Positions 44,373-52,954 of a DNA stretch of 64,000 nt are shown piece by piece. Made by a program: the position numbers and the translations under genes. Every line of letters begins with the position of its first letter. Positions within the stretch are counted from its first letter, which is position 1. The DNA comes from Gymnodinialimonas phycosphaerae (GTDB lineage Bacteria; Pseudomonadota; Alphaproteobacteria; Rhodobacterales; Rhodobacteraceae): assembly GCF_019195455.1 (NCBI RefSeq), contig NZ_JAIMBW010000001.1:3314001-3378000 (forward strand), written 5' to 3'. The notes under the pieces are model-generated. The model was not told where the DNA came from. It ran no database searches and saw nothing but the letters and a program-made list of their open reading frames with translations.

Positions 44373-45164
44373 ATGTCGTCCTCCCGATCATCCGAGGTCA
44401 TCTGCAAAGGGTTGTCGAAGACCTACCCCGGCCGATTGGAGGCGGTGCGTCCGATGGACCTGACGTTTCACGCGGGCCAGACCACCGCGCTGGTCGGGCC
44501 GTCGGGTTGCGGCAAGTCGACGGTGTTGCGGATGATCGCGGGGCTGGAGGCGCCAACGGGCGGGTCGATCACCATTGGCGGCGGGCCACCTTCGGAAACG
44601 CTGAAAAAGGCCGGGCTGTCCGTGGCGTTCCAGGATCCGTCGCTGCTGCCGTGGCGATCTGTGCGGGGTAATATCGAGCTGGCGTTGTCCTTGGCGCGTC
44701 GAAAGGTGGACGCGGCGGAAGTCGATCAATTGATTCACCTCGTCGGCCTCTCGGGGTTCGCGGACACGCGCCCGGCAGAGCTGTCGGGCGGCATGCGCCA
44801 ACGCGCGGCGATGGCGCGGGCCCTTGCGACACGACCGGGCCTGTTGTTGCTGGATGAGCCCTTTGGCGCTGTGGATGAGTTGACCCGCCAGCAACTCGCC
44901 CATGACCTGCCCGGAATATGGGAGGCGCGCGGGACCACGACAGTGCTGGTGACGCATTCGGTGAGTGAGGCGGTGATGCTGTGCGACCGCGTTGTTGTCC
45001 TGTCGCCGCGCCCGGCCCGGATCGTGGCGGATATCGCCGTGGACCTGCCGCGCCCCCGACGGTCTGAGATGCGGCGTGGGCCGGCATTCACGCAAATCGT
45101 GGAGAACGTCTTCGCCGCCCTTTCGGACGGCATGGCCGAGACGATGCCCAAGGCGGCGCAATGA
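44373..45164 (+). CDS. ABC transporter ATP-binding protein (nitrate/taurine-type)
   Basis: A 263-residue ATPase with Walker A GPSGCGKST (Lys48), Q-loop VAFQDPSLLPWR, signature LSGGMRQRAAMARAL, Walker B LLLLDEPFGAVDE and switch VTHSVSEA. The sequence is of the SsuB/TauB/ThiZ import class. It energises the fused permease that begins inside its stop (ATGA overlap). The substrate is set by the binding protein upstream. Confidence 0.93.
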   Translation: MSSSRSSEVICKGLSKTYPGRLEAVRPMDLTFHAGQTTALVGPSGCGKSTVLRMIAGLEAPTGGSITIGGGPPSETLKKAGLSVAFQDPSLLPWRSVRGNIELALSLARRKVDAAEVDQLIHLVGLSGFADTRPAELSGGMRQRAAMARALATRPGLLLLDEPFGAVDELTRQQLAHDLPGIWEARGTTTVLVTHSVSEAVMLCDRVVVLSPRPARIVADIAVDLPRPRRSEMRRGPAFTQIVENVFAALSDGMAETMPKAAQ

Positions 45165-46711
45165 CTTCCATGGCGGCCCCGCGGCGGGTTCCCTGGTTGG
45201 GTCCGGTGCTGGCGGTGCTGCTTTGGGAATTGCTAGCACGCGCATGGGCCGATGCATTCGTGCTGGCGGCGCCCTCAGCGATCCTCGGCTACCTTATCGA
45301 AAACGCGGCCCTGATGACCCGCGCATTGTCCGAGACGTTGGCGAACGCGCTGGCAGGATTTGTCATCGGCAACCTTGCCGCCGTCCTGTTGGCCACGATC
45401 GCGACGGTCCTTCCCCGTTGCGATGCGATGGTGCGGGGCTTGGCCCTCGTCGTCTTTTGCTTGCCGCTGGTGGCCACGGGGCCGATCCTGCGGGTCGTCT
45501 TCGGCCCCGGTGATGGCCCTCAGATCGTGCTGGCGGCGCTGGCGGTCTACTATACGACGCTCATCCCTTTGCTGGTGGGCTTGCGCGCGTTGCCTGCGGG
45601 CTGGCTGGATCTGGTGCACAGCTATGGCCGCGGTCGCTTGGCGACGTTGGTCCATGTGCGGGCGATGGCGGCGCTGCCGTATTTCGTGGCGGGCCTTCAG
45701 ATTGCTGCGCCCGCCGCCTTTCTGGGCGCCATGGTCGGAGAGTTCACGGGCGCCGAGCGGGGAATGGGCGTTCTGACGATCCGCGCGATGCGGGGGATGA
45801 ACGTCGAGATGACATGGGCCTTGGCCACCGTGGCGACTGCGGTCGCCGTGCTGGGGTATGCGGCGATTGGCTGGATCGCACGCAAGGCGCTGCGAGAAGA
45901 GCCGCCGGTGATCCTGGCACCGCCAAAGGTCGGACGGCAGGGCAACGCGTTGGTCACACTGGCGGGCGTGATGCTGGCGCTTCTGGCGATGTGGTGGGGC
46001 GGTTTGCAGGTCCTTGGCGTCAGCCCGTTTTTCGCCAAGGGACCGGTGGAAATCTTTGACGCGCTTTTTCTGGCGCATGACGCCGCGCTGACACGGGCGA
46101 CATTGGGGACTGCCTTGGGCGAAACGGCGGTGTTCCTGCTGCCTGGCTACGCCGCTGGGCTTGGGGCGGGCGCGGTCCTTGCGATGCTTCTTGTGGTTGT
46201 GCCCAGAATGGCGGGAACCGCCATGCCGCTGGCGATTGCGCTGCGCTCTGTGCCGATCATCACGACCGCGCCGCTGGTCGTTTTGGTCGCGGGGCGCGGG
46301 GCGGTGGGAACCATCGTCCTGGTCGCGATCATGGTGTTTTTCCCAACCTTTGTGGCCTGCCTGCACGGGTTGCGCCAAGCGCCGGGGCGGGTGATCGACG
46401 TCATGCGCAGCTATGCCGCAAGCCCCTGGGACGTGTTGATCCGCGTCCGCATCCCCGCGATGCTGCCCGCGTTCTTCGCCGCCGCGCGGATGAACGTTCC
46501 GGCCTCGGTCCTTGCCGTGACGGTGGTGGAGTGGTTGGCCACGGGCAACGGCATCGGCAGCCTGATGGCCCTGTCGGCCTCGCAATCGGACTACGACATG
46601 TTATGGAGTTCGGTGGTTCTGGTGGCCCTTCTCTCGTCGCTTGGCTACGCGGGTGTCGGTTGGCTAGAGCGCCGCGTACTTGGCCGCTATGCGCCGGAGC
46701 AATTGGCATGA
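45161..46711 (+). CDS. ABC transporter permease, two fused membrane domains
   Basis: A 516-residue permease containing two complete binding-protein-dependent transport domains in one chain. The first EAA-like loop is VHSYGRGRLATLVHVRAMAA and the second DVMRSYAASPWDVLIRVRIP. About twelve helices result. Importers of this class usually use a homodimer of 250-residue permeases, so a fused heterodimer with two different halves is less common. It overlaps both the ATPase gene and the glycosyltransferase gene by four bases. Confidence 0.9.
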   Translation: MTSMAAPRRVPWLGPVLAVLLWELLARAWADAFVLAAPSAILGYLIENAALMTRALSETLANALAGFVIGNLAAVLLATIATVLPRCDAMVRGLALVVFCLPLVATGPILRVVFGPGDGPQIVLAALAVYYTTLIPLLVGLRALPAGWLDLVHSYGRGRLATLVHVRAMAALPYFVAGLQIAAPAAFLGAMVGEFTGAERGMGVLTIRAMRGMNVEMTWALATVATAVAVLGYAAIGWIARKALREEPPVILAPPKVGRQGNALVTLAGVMLALLAMWWGGLQVLGVSPFFAKGPVEIFDALFLAHDAALTRATLGTALGETAVFLLPGYAAGLGAGAVLAMLLVVVPRMAGTAMPLAIALRSVPIITTAPLVVLVAGRGAVGTIVLVAIMVFFPTFVACLHGLRQAPGRVIDVMRSYAASPWDVLIRVRIPAMLPAFFAAARMNVPASVLAVTVVEWLATGNGIGSLMALSASQSDYDMLWSSVVLVALLSSLGYAGVGWLERRVLGRYAPEQLA

Positions 46712-47751
46712 GGCAAGCGGCGTTTGCGATCCCCGGCGACATCGACACGGTAACGGGCGGCTACATCTACGAGCGGCGGCTGCTGGAAGAGTTGCGCGCC
46801 CTTGGCCATGACGTGGCGCACGTGCAACTGGCGGCCTCCTTCCCGGATCCGTCGGACACCGACATGAACGACGCGGTCACTCAGCTGGTGGCACTGGACC
46901 CCGCCCGCGCGCTGATCCTCGACGGGTTGGTTTATGGCTCCATCGCGACCGAGGGTCTTGCCCGCGTGCGCGCCCCGATCGTGGCGATGATCCACCATCC
47001 GCTGGCGCTGGAAACGGGACTTGCCACGGCGCAGCGCATGCATTTGTTCCGAACCGAAAAGGCCAACCTGGCCTTGGCGCGGCACGTCCTTGTCCCCAGC
47101 CCCCATACGGCGCGGATCTTGCGGGATGATTACGGCGTCCCTGGCGCGAAAATCACGATCGCGCAGCCGGGAACCGATGTGAAAGGCGGGACACCCTCGC
47201 CCGTTGATCCGCCGCTGATCCTGTCCGTCGGCCTGCAACATCCCCGCAAGGGACATGACGTGCTGTTGAACGCCTTGGCTGAGTTGCGGGACTTGCCGTG
47301 GCGCGCGGCGATTGTCGGCGGGGTCCACAATGCAGAGCACGCCGCGCTTTTGGCGCGTATGGTGGAGGATCTTGCCCTGTCGGATCGAATGACGCTGATG
47401 GGTCGGGTGCCGCAGGACGTGCTGGATGGCCTCTATGCGACGGCCTCCGTCTTCGCACTGGCCACCCGGTACGAGGGGTATGGCATGGTTTTTGACGAAG
47501 CGCTGGCCTGGGGGCTTCCGATCATCTCTTGCGCCACGGGGGCCGTGCCGGACACGGTGCCGAAGGGTGCGGGCATTTTGGTGGCGTCGGACAATGTGGG
47601 AGAGCTTTCGGGCGCCTTGGGCCGCGTGCTGACGGACAAGGCCCTGCGCGGTCGCATGGCGCGGATTGCCCTGCGCGCGGGCTCGAAGCTGCCGACCTGG
47701 AAGGACACGGCGCGGGTGGCCGGTGGCGTATTGGACAGCCTGAATGCGTAG
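46708..47751 (+). CDS. GT4-family glycosyltransferase
   Basis: A 347-residue cytoplasmic GT-B glycosyltransferase. The N-terminal domain has the glycine turn FAIPGDIDTVTGGYIYERRL, and the C-terminal domain carries GLQHPRKGHDVLLNAL and the sugar-nucleotide-binding ALATRYEGYGMVFDEALAWG. It would use a nucleotide sugar to glycosylate a lipid or carrier. The ATG at 46708 overlaps the permease stop as ATGA. Coupling to an ABC importer and to lipid-headgroup genes is unusual. Confidence 0.9.
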   Translation: MRQAAFAIPGDIDTVTGGYIYERRLLEELRALGHDVAHVQLAASFPDPSDTDMNDAVTQLVALDPARALILDGLVYGSIATEGLARVRAPIVAMIHHPLALETGLATAQRMHLFRTEKANLALARHVLVPSPHTARILRDDYGVPGAKITIAQPGTDVKGGTPSPVDPPLILSVGLQHPRKGHDVLLNALAELRDLPWRAAIVGGVHNAEHAALLARMVEDLALSDRMTLMGRVPQDVLDGLYATASVFALATRYEGYGMVFDEALAWGLPIISCATGAVPDTVPKGAGILVASDNVGELSGALGRVLTDKALRGRMARIALRAGSKLPTWKDTARVAGGVLDSLNA

Positions 47752-48514
47752 CGCGCTTGGCCGGTCTTTTGACGTCTACTACCGTGATGTGGCGCGGACC
47801 CAGCGGATGGACCGCCTGAACGCGGCCTTCATCGGGCCCGGAGATCTTGCGTTTGATATCGGTGCCCATGTGGGCGATCGCACGGCCAGTTTTCGCCGCC
47901 TTGGCGCCCGGGTCGTTACGCTGGAACCGCAACCGCATGTGTTCCGTGCCCTTCGCCTGATCCATGGCCGAGACCCTGGTGTCGTGTTGCATTGCGCAGC
48001 AGCGGGCGCGCAGGCGGGTGAGGTCGACATGCATCTCAACACCCTCAACCCAACGGTTTCCACCGCGTCGCGCGCCTTGATCAAGGCCGCGCCCGGCGCG
48101 GAGGCGTGGGCAGATCAGACGTGGGACAAGACGATCCGCGTGCCGGTGGTGCCCCTTGATCGCCTTATTGAAACCCATGGCCTTCCCGCTTTCATCAAGA
48201 TCGATGTGGAGGGCTTTGAAGCGGAGGTACTGGCAGGCCTTTCCACCCCTGTTCGCGCGCTGTCATTCGAGGTCACGACGATCCAGCGAGACGTTGCAAG
48301 CGCCTGCCTGACGCGCATTGCGGACCTTGGGCCCTATGAGTTCGCCTTCAGCCTTGGGGAGGGTCACGTCCTGCAAAAGGGGGGCTGGGTCGCGGCCAGG
48401 GCGATGGAAGCGATGCTTCACAACCTGCCCACATCCGCCAACTCCGGCGATGTCTACGCGCGTCTGAAGGACTGGCGACCCCGGCAGGATTCGAACCTGC
48501 AACCTGCCCCTTAG
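47744..48514 (+). CDS. FkbM-family SAM-dependent methyltransferase, C-terminus read from antisense tRNA
   Basis: A 256-residue FkbM-type methyltransferase with SAM motif LAFDIGAHVGDRTASFRRLG and the family's PAFIKIDVEGFEAEVLAGL. These enzymes often methylate sugar hydroxyls. The reading frame ends inside the tRNA-Arg gene on the other strand: the final residues RPRQDSNLQPAP are the familiar peptide produced by reading across a tRNA. The natural C-terminus may therefore be shorter or altered. It overlaps the glycosyltransferase gene by eight bases and ends the block. Confidence 0.85.
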   Translation: MRSALGRSFDVYYRDVARTQRMDRLNAAFIGPGDLAFDIGAHVGDRTASFRRLGARVVTLEPQPHVFRALRLIHGRDPGVVLHCAAAGAQAGEVDMHLNTLNPTVSTASRALIKAAPGAEAWADQTWDKTIRVPVVPLDRLIETHGLPAFIKIDVEGFEAEVLAGLSTPVRALSFEVTTIQRDVASACLTRIADLGPYEFAFSLGEGHVLQKGGWVAARAMEAMLHNLPTSANSGDVYARLKDWRPRQDSNLQPAP

Positions 48515-48549
48515 GAGGGGGCTGCTCTATCCAGTTGAGCCACGGGGCC
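48473..48549 (-). tRNA. tRNA-Arg (anticodon CCT)
   Basis: Folds as a full cloverleaf: acceptor GGCCCCG / CGGGGTC, D stem GCTC/GAGC, anticodon stem GCCCC/GGGGC with loop CTCCTAA, T stem GCAGG/CCTGC with TTCGAAT loop, and an encoded CCA end. The anticodon CCT reads the arginine codon AGG. Its 3' end lies over the end of the FkbM gene on the other strand. Confidence 0.96.
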
Positions 48550-48625
48550 AGCGCCTCCTGTTTTCGATGATTTAGCGCGGTCCCGCAAGCGCTTGCGCAG
48601 GGGCGGGTCGCGGGCGTATCAAGCT

Positions 48626-48640
48626 GTGGTAGCGCTCACA
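48626..48640 (+). promoter_or_regulatory. Possible LacI-type operator upstream of the LacI gene
   Basis: GTGGTAGCGCTCACA is centred on AGCGCT, the centre of several LacI-family operators, 17 bases before the regulator's start. Outer symmetry is partial. If real it would be autoregulatory. Confidence 0.3.
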
Positions 48641-48656
48641 ATCCGAGGACACCACA

Positions 48657-49679
48657 TTGCGCGGACGAAATCCCTTCGATGGTAAACCACAGATGACGCT
48701 GCGGGATGTGGCCGATGCCGCCTCGGTCAGTGAAATGACGGTAAGCCGGGTGCTGCGGAACCGGGGTGATGTGTCGGACAAAACGCGCGAGCGCGTGTTC
48801 GAGGCCGCGCGAACCTTGGGCTATGTGCCCAACAAGATCGCTGGCGCCTTGGCATCGAACCGGGTCAATTTGGTAGGCGTGGTGATCCCGTCGCTGTCCA
48901 ACATGGTGTTCCCGGATGTCCTTCACGGCATCGGTGAAGCGCTGGAAGGGACGGAACTACAACCCGTTGTCGGCACCTCGCAATATGACCTTCAGCAAGA
49001 GGAAAAGGTTATCTACGAGATGCTGAGCTGGCGTCCCTCGGGCCTGATCGTGGCGGGCCTGGAGCATACGGACGCCGCCCGCGCGATGATGCGCAACGCG
49101 TGTGTGCCGGTGGTCGAGGTCATGGACGTCGATGGCGACCCGGTGGCGGCTGCCGTGGGCATCAGCCATGAGGCTGCGGGGCGCGCGATGGCGGCGGAAA
49201 TCGTCGCCCGGGGGTATAAGAACATCGGATATCTGGGGTCCAGCTCGATCGCGGACGCGCGGGCGCAGAAGCGGTATCGCGGGTTTGAGGCGGGGTTGGC
49301 CGAGGCCGGGATCACCTTGGCCGACAGCATTTTCTACGACGGAACCTCGGGGTTCGGGACCGGGCGGAAGATGACCCAAGCCTTGTTGGAGCGCACACCC
49401 ACATTGGATTTTCTGTACTATAACACAGACATGAACGCCGCTGGAGGTCTTCTGTATTGCATGGAAAAAGGGATGGATATCCCGAATGAGATCGGGCTTG
49501 CCGGATTCAATTCCTTTGAGGTTCTGGACGGCTTGCCGATGCGCATTGCCACCATGGACAGCCAGCGTGAGACCATCGGCCGCCGCGCCGCCGAGCTGAT
49601 GGTGGCCAATGAGCTGACCGATGAAGTGATGCGTCTGGAGCCGGAGTTCTTGCCTGGCGATACCGTGCGCAGCCGCTGA
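48657..49679 (+). CDS. LacI-family transcriptional regulator
   Basis: A 340-residue repressor with an N-terminal helix-turn-helix and hinge (TLRDVADAASVSEMTVSRVL, IAGALASNR). The periplasmic-binding-like ligand domain starts at VNLVGVVIPSLSNMVFPDVL and resembles the GntR gluconate subgroup. The TTG start follows GAGGA at suitable spacing and adds a short basic stretch. ATG at 48693 would begin right at the DNA-binding domain. No sugar operon is adjacent, so the target is not evident. It converges on galU. Confidence 0.9.
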   Translation: MRGRNPFDGKPQMTLRDVADAASVSEMTVSRVLRNRGDVSDKTRERVFEAARTLGYVPNKIAGALASNRVNLVGVVIPSLSNMVFPDVLHGIGEALEGTELQPVVGTSQYDLQQEEKVIYEMLSWRPSGLIVAGLEHTDAARAMMRNACVPVVEVMDVDGDPVAAAVGISHEAAGRAMAAEIVARGYKNIGYLGSSSIADARAQKRYRGFEAGLAEAGITLADSIFYDGTSGFGTGRKMTQALLERTPTLDFLYYNTDMNAAGGLLYCMEKGMDIPNEIGLAGFNSFEVLDGLPMRIATMDSQRETIGRRAAELMVANELTDEVMRLEPEFLPGDTVRSR

Positions 49680-49758
49680 AATCGCAACGGCCTCAGCCGC
49701 TTTCCCAAGCGCGTAGCGCCACAGGCCCACATCCCGCGTCGATCCCCGTTTCCGGATT

Positions 49759-49784
49759 TATTGCCCGACGCTATTGCCCGACGC
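49759..49784. repeat. Perfect 13-bp tandem repeat
   Basis: TATTGCCCGACGC occurs twice head to tail in the 116-base gap between the LacI gene and galU, which converge. No hairpin of note accompanies it. Confidence 0.6.
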
Positions 49785-49795
49785 CACGGTCGATA

Positions 49796-50686
49796 TCATG
49801 CCGCTGCGGTCTCGATGGATCTCGCCGCATAGTCTCGCAACACCTCAACACACTCTTGATCCTGGGCTGCAAGGTGCAAGGTGGCGCGCAGCATTCCGGC
49901 CTTGGAGCCGCAATCGAAGCGGGTGCCGGAGAAGCGCAGCCCGGACAAACCAACCCGAGAAATACCTGTAGCGATGGCGTCCGTCAGCTGTATCTCACCG
50001 CCCGCCCCCGGAGGTTGCGCGCTTAGATCGTCGAAAATCGATGCGTCAAGGATATAGCGCCCCACCACCGCCTCGCAGGAGGGGGCTTTTGCCGGGTCGG
50101 GCTTTTCCACAATGCCTTCGGCCTGAACGACGGACCCGACGTGGGTCGAGGTGGCAAGCACGCCATACTTGCCGGTTTCTGCCCGCGGGACCGTCATCGT
50201 GGCGACAAGATGACCACTGTTGATGCTGTCATAGGCTTCAACCATCTCTGCAAGGCAAGCTTTGCCAAGGATCAGGTCATCGGGCAAAACCACAGCGACT
50301 GGGCCGGGCAAGACGTGGTCTTTTGCACACAGAACGGCATGGCCAAGGCCAAGGGGCTGGTCCTGCATGGTGAACACCACGTCATCGTTGCGGGGGCACA
50401 GGGCCGCGTCCTGAAGCTCGGCCGCCAGCTTGCCTTTGCCCCGGGACTTCAGCTCGGCGCGCAGGCGGGCGTCATCCATGACATGCCGTTCGATCGCCCG
50501 TTTCGAGGGGTGGCTGACGAACACCATACGCTCAATCCCGGCGGCCTGCGCCTCGTCGATGGCATATTGAATCAGGGGCGTGTCGAGGACGGGCAACAAC
50601 TCTTTCGGGGTTGCCTTGGTGGCGGGAAGAAAGCGGGTGCCCAAACCTGCCACCGGGAAAATGACCGTGCGAACTGATGCGTTCAT
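49796..50686 (-). CDS. galU: UTP-glucose-1-phosphate uridylyltransferase
   Basis: A 296-residue nucleotidyltransferase making UDP-glucose for glycans and osmolytes. The N-terminal nucleotide-binding motif is PVAGLGTRFLPATKATPKEL; others are VFTMQDQPLGLGHAVLCAKD, VVLPDDLIL and IVEKPDP. Full-length. It is divergent from the gpsA-phosphatase-ggpS operon across a 340-base AT-rich gap, which suggests shared regulation with osmolyte synthesis. Confidence 0.96.
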   Translation of the reverse strand: MNASVRTVIFPVAGLGTRFLPATKATPKELLPVLDTPLIQYAIDEAQAAGIERMVFVSHPSKRAIERHVMDDARLRAELKSRGKGKLAAELQDAALCPRNDDVVFTMQDQPLGLGHAVLCAKDHVLPGPVAVVLPDDLILGKACLAEMVEAYDSINSGHLVATMTVPRAETGKYGVLATSTHVGSVVQAEGIVEKPDPAKAPSCEAVVGRYILDASIFDDLSAQPPGAGGEIQLTDAIATGISRVGLSGLRFSGTRFDCGSKAGMLRATLHLAAQDQECVEVLRDYAARSIETAAA

Positions 50687-51026
50687 GATGGATGTCTCCT
50701 GAGTGTGTCGGTGCCGAACATGCCGAACTGACGTGCCCCGAAATCATCATAATGCAACTGCAGCAAACGTCGAAAAGCGACGTAAAAATATTCTAAAAAC
50801 GACATGTTTGTGCTCAAGATCTGTGCGACTCTTCCTATTCTTGTGCGAGAACGTACTGAAAAACGCAGAAAATAACTTAAAAATGCGGTTTCTGCGGGTG
50901 CATTGTTGACGGAAGACCCTTCTGGCCAAAACTTTACTGTATCCAACGGTCGAAAAGGGTCTGTCAGTCGCTGCAAGTGACGGCAGGACTCATCCCAAAA
51001 GCGCTTTCAGCGCGGTCAGGTCAGCA
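50687..51026. other. AT-rich divergent intergenic region, galU / gpsA
   Basis: 340 bases without a gene I can support. The middle (about 50760-50890) is clearly AT-rich. It includes a small hairpin ACGTCG-AAAAG-CGACGT (50765-50781) and several A tracts. It must hold promoters for both galU and the glucosylglycerol operon. A TTGACG near 50904 could be a -35 box but no good -10 is spaced from it. Confidence 0.6.
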
Positions 51027-52169
51027 ATGAAGCGCGAGCATTTTTCAGGTGATCCCATCCCAACCAAGGTGCGCCCGTACCAACGGGCGGCGGTGATTGG
51101 TGCGGGGGCTTGGGGTACGGCGCTGGCCGCGACGTTCGCGCGGGCGGGGGTGGACACGCGTCTGTGGGGGCGCGACCGCGCCGTGGTGGATGCGATCAAC
51201 ACTGCGTCGGTCAATACACACTACTTGCCGGACATCCCCTTACCCTGCACGCTTGTCGCAACGGATGATTTGACCGAAGCGTTAAAGGGCGCAGAGGTCG
51301 CCTTGATCGTGGTGCCGTCCCGCAGCCTGCGCGGCGTGGCCCGGCAAGTCGCCGCTCAGGCGCCAGCGGGCATGACTGTCGCGGTCTGCGCCAAAGGGAT
51401 CGAGGCCGAAACCGGCCTTCTCATGGCGCAGGTGGCGCGGGAAGAGTTGGGCGATCGGGCGATCGGCTGCGTCTCGGGCCCTACCTTCGCTGCGGAAACC
51501 GCACTTGGGCATCCAACGGCGGCTACCGTGGCATTTCCGTTCGATTACGCCGACCGCCTGAACCCGCAACAAAGCCCTGCCGTGCGGCTTGCACTTTCAC
51601 TGACGACCGAAAGCTTTCGGGCCTACGTCTCGGACGATCTGGTCGGCGTAGAGATCGGCGGCGCGGTCAAGAACGTCATCGCGATCGCCTGTGGGATGAT
51701 GACCGGCGCAGGATTTGCCGAGAACACGCGTGCCGCACTGATCACCCGCGGTCTGGACGAAATGAAGGCGCTGGCCGAGACCCTTGGCGGACGCCGGGAA
51801 ACCGTCACCGGCCTGTCGGGAATTGGCGACCTGTCGCTTACCTGTTCCAGCACGACCTCACGCAACATGGCGCTGGGCCAGCAATTGGGCCAAGGCCTTG
51901 CCCGCAAGGCCTGTTTCGAGGGGCGCCCGGTCGTTGTGGAAGGTGAAGTGAACGCGCGCTCCGTCACCGACCTCGCCCGTCGCCTGGGCGTCTCCATGCC
52001 GATTTGCGAGACGGTGCGCGCCATCCTGCACGATGGTGCCGATCTGGGTGTCGCCTTTGCCGATCTTTGGGCGCGCCCACTGGAGGCAGAGCCGCGCGGG
52101 ATGGATGTGGCCTTCGACCACCCCGCCTCTGACCAGGAAATCGCAACGCTTGCAGAAAGGATCTCATGA
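51027..52169 (+). CDS. gpsA: NAD(P)-dependent glycerol-3-phosphate dehydrogenase
   Basis: A 380-residue enzyme reducing dihydroxyacetone phosphate to sn-glycerol-3-phosphate. The Rossmann motif is AAVIGAGAWGTALAATFARA; CVSGPTFAAE, GVEIGGAVKNVIAIACG and GLSGIGDLSLTCSS are typical of GpsA. It is longer than the usual 320-340 residues, with an extra 20 residues at the N-terminus. The gene heads an operon with a HAD phosphatase and ggpS. The product glycerol-3-phosphate is one of the two substrates of GgpS, so this copy may serve osmolyte synthesis. Confidence 0.95.
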   Translation: MKREHFSGDPIPTKVRPYQRAAVIGAGAWGTALAATFARAGVDTRLWGRDRAVVDAINTASVNTHYLPDIPLPCTLVATDDLTEALKGAEVALIVVPSRSLRGVARQVAAQAPAGMTVAVCAKGIEAETGLLMAQVAREELGDRAIGCVSGPTFAAETALGHPTAATVAFPFDYADRLNPQQSPAVRLALSLTTESFRAYVSDDLVGVEIGGAVKNVIAIACGMMTGAGFAENTRAALITRGLDEMKALAETLGGRRETVTGLSGIGDLSLTCSSTTSRNMALGQQLGQGLARKACFEGRPVVVEGEVNARSVTDLARRLGVSMPICETVRAILHDGADLGVAFADLWARPLEAEPRGMDVAFDHPASDQEIATLAERIS

Positions 52170-52942
52170 CCCGTCAGGACACATTTACGATCAACCCCAT
52201 CGCCGGAAAGGAATTCGTCCTTGCCACAGACCTCGATGGGACATTCCTGGGCGGAGATGCGGCCGCACGACAAAGCTTCTACTCCTGGATCGAGGCGCAC
52301 CGCGCGCGCGTTGGCCTGATTTTCGTGACCGGGCGCGACCCGGACCACATTCGCCACCTGTGCGAAGAACGTGGCGTACCTCGGCCCGACTACGTTGTGG
52401 GCGATGTCGGCACGACCATTGCGTCCGTCGCCGGCAACACCGAGATCACGCCGCTGGCCGACCTTGAAACCCCCATCGCGCAGGCCTGGGCCGATACGGG
52501 CGACCGCGTCAAGGCGGCCCTGGCGGATATGCCGGGCCTCACGCTTCAGCCCACGGGGTTTCGCTATCGCCTGAGCTACGATCTGAACCCGGACGTGTTT
52601 GACCCCATTGCAGTGACCGTGATCGAAGAGATGGGCTTGGACGCCCTGATATCCGACAATCGTTTCTTCGACGTGTTGCCCAAGGGGATCAGCAAGGGGC
52701 CGACCTTGCGCCGCCTGCTGGATCATCTGGGCGTCGACGAACGTCGCACACTGGTGGCTGGCGACACGATGAACGATCTGTCGATGCTGACCGTTGGCTT
52801 GCCTGCCGTGGCTGTCGGCAACTCGGAACCCGCGTTGGTTCAGCAGATCGCCGATGCCGCCCATGTCTATCATGCCGATGGGCCCGGCGTGACCGGCATC
52901 GCAGAAGCCATTTCCCATTTTCGCCTGTTCCCCGCTGCCTGA
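52166..52942 (+). CDS. HAD-IIB phosphatase, probable glucosylglycerol-3-phosphatase
   Basis: A 258-residue HAD-superfamily phosphatase of the sucrose-phosphatase-like IIB type. Motif I is TDLDGTF (nucleophile Asp22 and Asp24), motif II FVTGRD, motif III KGISKGPTL and motif IV AGDTMNDLSML. From its place between gpsA and ggpS I infer that it dephosphorylates glucosylglycerol phosphate. A trehalose- or sucrose-phosphatase activity is the alternative if the synthase call is wrong. ATGA overlap with gpsA. Confidence 0.82.
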   Translation: MTRQDTFTINPIAGKEFVLATDLDGTFLGGDAAARQSFYSWIEAHRARVGLIFVTGRDPDHIRHLCEERGVPRPDYVVGDVGTTIASVAGNTEITPLADLETPIAQAWADTGDRVKAALADMPGLTLQPTGFRYRLSYDLNPDVFDPIAVTVIEEMGLDALISDNRFFDVLPKGISKGPTLRRLLDHLGVDERRTLVAGDTMNDLSMLTVGLPAVAVGNSEPALVQQIADAAHVYHADGPGVTGIAEAISHFRLFPAA

Positions 52943-52954
52943 AGGAGCCTTCCC

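Noticed and set aside
45275..46585. Long antisense frame over the fused permease
   Set aside because: His/Arg/Gln-rich low-complexity translation with no homology I can see; the plus strand encodes a clear permease.
48657..49679. LacI gene as part of the eight-gene block
   Set aside because: The antisense tRNA-Arg gene and a 140-base gap separate it from the FkbM gene, so a separate transcript is more likely.
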